Source of the DNA: Flavobacteriales bacterium CG18_big_fil_WC_8_21_14_2_50_32_9
Lineage (GTDB): Bacteria > Bacteroidota > Bacteroidia > Flavobacteriales_E > Vicingaceae
Assembly (NCBI GenBank): GCA_002770955.1
Contig: PCUH01000027.1
Span: 2,832-10,031 of the forward strand
DNA: 7,200 nucleotides
Direction: 5' to 3'
The notes beneath the pieces are model-generated. The model did not search any database and was not told where the DNA came from. It was given only the letters and a program-made list of their open reading frames with translations. The position numbers were made by a program, and so were the translations under genes. This document shows, one piece after another, positions 6,120-7,200 of this stretch (position 1 is its first letter; each line of letters starts with the position of its first letter).

Positions 6120-7200
6120 ATGGAATTTAAAAAAACGAGCAAATTAGACCCTAAAGAAAACCTTATTTTTCTTATTACTGAAGAAAAAGAACTTCAAGCG
6201 TCCTCTTTTTCAAAAGAAGAGCTTTCTTTTATCAAAAAAGAATTGAAAAACGAGCAAAAACAAGTTGAAATTAATAGACTAAATAGTTATGTTTTTATTC
6301 TTTTATGCGATAAAGACAATGATTATAAAGCTGCAGAAAAAATTAGAATTGCAGCCAATAATTTGTTGACTACATTAAACAATAAGAAAATTCCATCTGC
6401 TACTGTAGTTGGAGAAACGAACAAAATTACTTCATTTGTTGAGGGTATTGGTTTAAGCAACTATCAATTTTTAAAATATTATTCTGATAAAAAAGAAAAT
6501 TCATTTAAACAATTAAACTACTTAACAACAAGTAAAACTGATAATATAAAAGAGACTGAAGCCATAGTTGAAGCTACCAATTTTGCGAAAGACTTAGTGA
6601 ACGAACCGTTGTCTTTTTTAACGGCTACTCAGCTTTCTAAAGAGATAAAAAATTTAGGTAAAACCTATGGGTTTAAAGTGGAAGTATTGAATAAAGCCAA
6701 AATTGAAGCCTTAAAAATGGGCGGTTTATTGGCTGTTAATAAAGGAAGTATTGATCCACCAACTTTTTCTATTTTGGAATGGAAGCCAACAAAAGCCAAC
6801 AATAAAAAGCCTATTGTTTTAGTAGGAAAAGGGGTGGTTTACGATACGGGCGGATTAAGTTTAAAACCAACACCCAACTCTATGGATATGATGAAGTGTG
6901 ATATGGGTGGAGCTGCTGCTGTTATTGGAGCTATGGTTGCCATTGCTAAAAATAAATTACCTTACCATGTAATTGTGTTAGTTCCCGCTACGGATAACAG
7001 ACCTGGTGGAAATGCTTATGTTCCGGGTGATGTAATTAAAATGTACAACGGAAAAACGGTAGAAGTATTAAATACAGATGCTGAAGGAAGAATGATTTTA
7101 GCAGATGCTTTGAGTTATGCTGATAAATACCAACCAGAATTGGTGATTGATGTTGCTACACTTACAGGTGCTGCTGCTGGAGCTATTGGACATTATGGTG
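6120..7200 (+). CDS. pepA: Leucyl aminopeptidase, peptidase family M17 (3' end beyond window)
   Basis: This is a cytosolic two-metal aminopeptidase that removes N-terminal residues from peptides in protein turnover. The first 360 codons are present; M17 enzymes are usually about 460-500 residues, so the last quarter or so is missing. The N-terminal part (1-150) is the variable M17 domain. The catalytic domain begins near AKDLVNEP (156-163), then MGGLLAVNKGS (200-210), GKGVVYDTGGLSLKP (236-250), MDMMKCDMGGAAA (255-267) and the family signature NTDAEGR (318-324). By alignment to E. coli PepA, metal ligands are K237, D242, D261, D320 and E322, and catalytic residues K249 and R324; all are kept. 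The K249-D261 loop is one residue longer than in E. coli. There is no signal peptide, as expected. The start follows an A/T-rich leader without Shine-Dalgarno. The symbol reflects family membership, not proven orthology. Confidence 0.95.
   Translation, partial: MEFKKTSKLDPKENLIFLITEEKELQASSFSKEELSFIKKELKNEQKQVEINRLNSYVFILLCDKDNDYKAAEKIRIAANNLLTTLNNKKIPSATVVGETNKITSFVEGIGLSNYQFLKYYSDKKENSFKQLNYLTTSKTDNIKETEAIVEATNFAKDLVNEPLSFLTATQLSKEIKNLGKTYGFKVEVLNKAKIEALKMGGLLAVNKGSIDPPTFSILEWKPTKANNKKPIVLVGKGVVYDTGGLSLKPTPNSMDMMKCDMGGAAAVIGAMVAIAKNKLPYHVIVLVPATDNRPGGNAYVPGDVIKMYNGKTVEVLNTDAEGRMILADALSYADKYQPELVIDVATLTGAAAGAIGHYG

Overview
The window looks like part of an AT-rich Bacteroidota chromosome, probably a flavobacterium-like or sphingobacterium-like organism. 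Three things point there: a C-terminal type IX secretion (T9SS, Por) type A sorting domain with a YPNP motif, surface-protein modules typical of the phylum (IgGFc-binding-like region, PKD, CxGDSI...NGCDSI repeats, Ig-like domain), and a membrane-anchored TPR/LuxR-type regulator of the phylum-typical architecture. Starts lack Shine-Dalgarno sequences and have A/T-rich leaders, and TAnnTTTG-like promoter elements are present, both also usual in this phylum.

Layout. Two genes on the minus strand fill 1-4174 and are read right to left. The first (4174 to 1871) encodes a 767-residue secreted protein: signal peptide, a repeat region best read as a seven-bladed beta-propeller, an Ig-like domain, and a T9SS sorting tail. 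Four bases later starts a second secreted protein (1866 to the window edge, C-terminus not seen) with an IgGFc-binding-like region, a PKD domain and a CxGDSI-type repeat. They are almost certainly co-transcribed. A 155-bp AT-rich divergent intergenic region (4175-4329) holds a recognisable promoter for the minus-strand pair and a short tandem repeat that may be an operator. On the plus strand are a 576-residue membrane-anchored TPR/coiled-coil/HTH regulator (4330-6060) and, after 59 bp, the first 360 residues of a family M17 leucyl aminopeptidase (6120 to the window edge), a housekeeping cytoplasmic enzyme.

How the genes may fit together. The divergent arrangement suggests that the regulator, with TPRs predicted in the periplasm and an HTH in the cytoplasm, could control its own gene and the neighbouring surface-protein operon. 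This is inference from position only. The aminopeptidase is probably unrelated in function.

The most unusual signal is a degenerate 7-bp tandem repeat (AGTNRAA on the plus strand, ACTTTYN-like on the coding strand). It occurs twice, once in each surface-protein gene, and is translated both times. In one gene it forms most of the signal-peptide hydrophobic core; in the other it fills a loop inside a conserved C-terminal domain. I found no CRISPR array, transposase, rRNA, tRNA or recognisable defence system, and no stretch over 300 bases without a gene.
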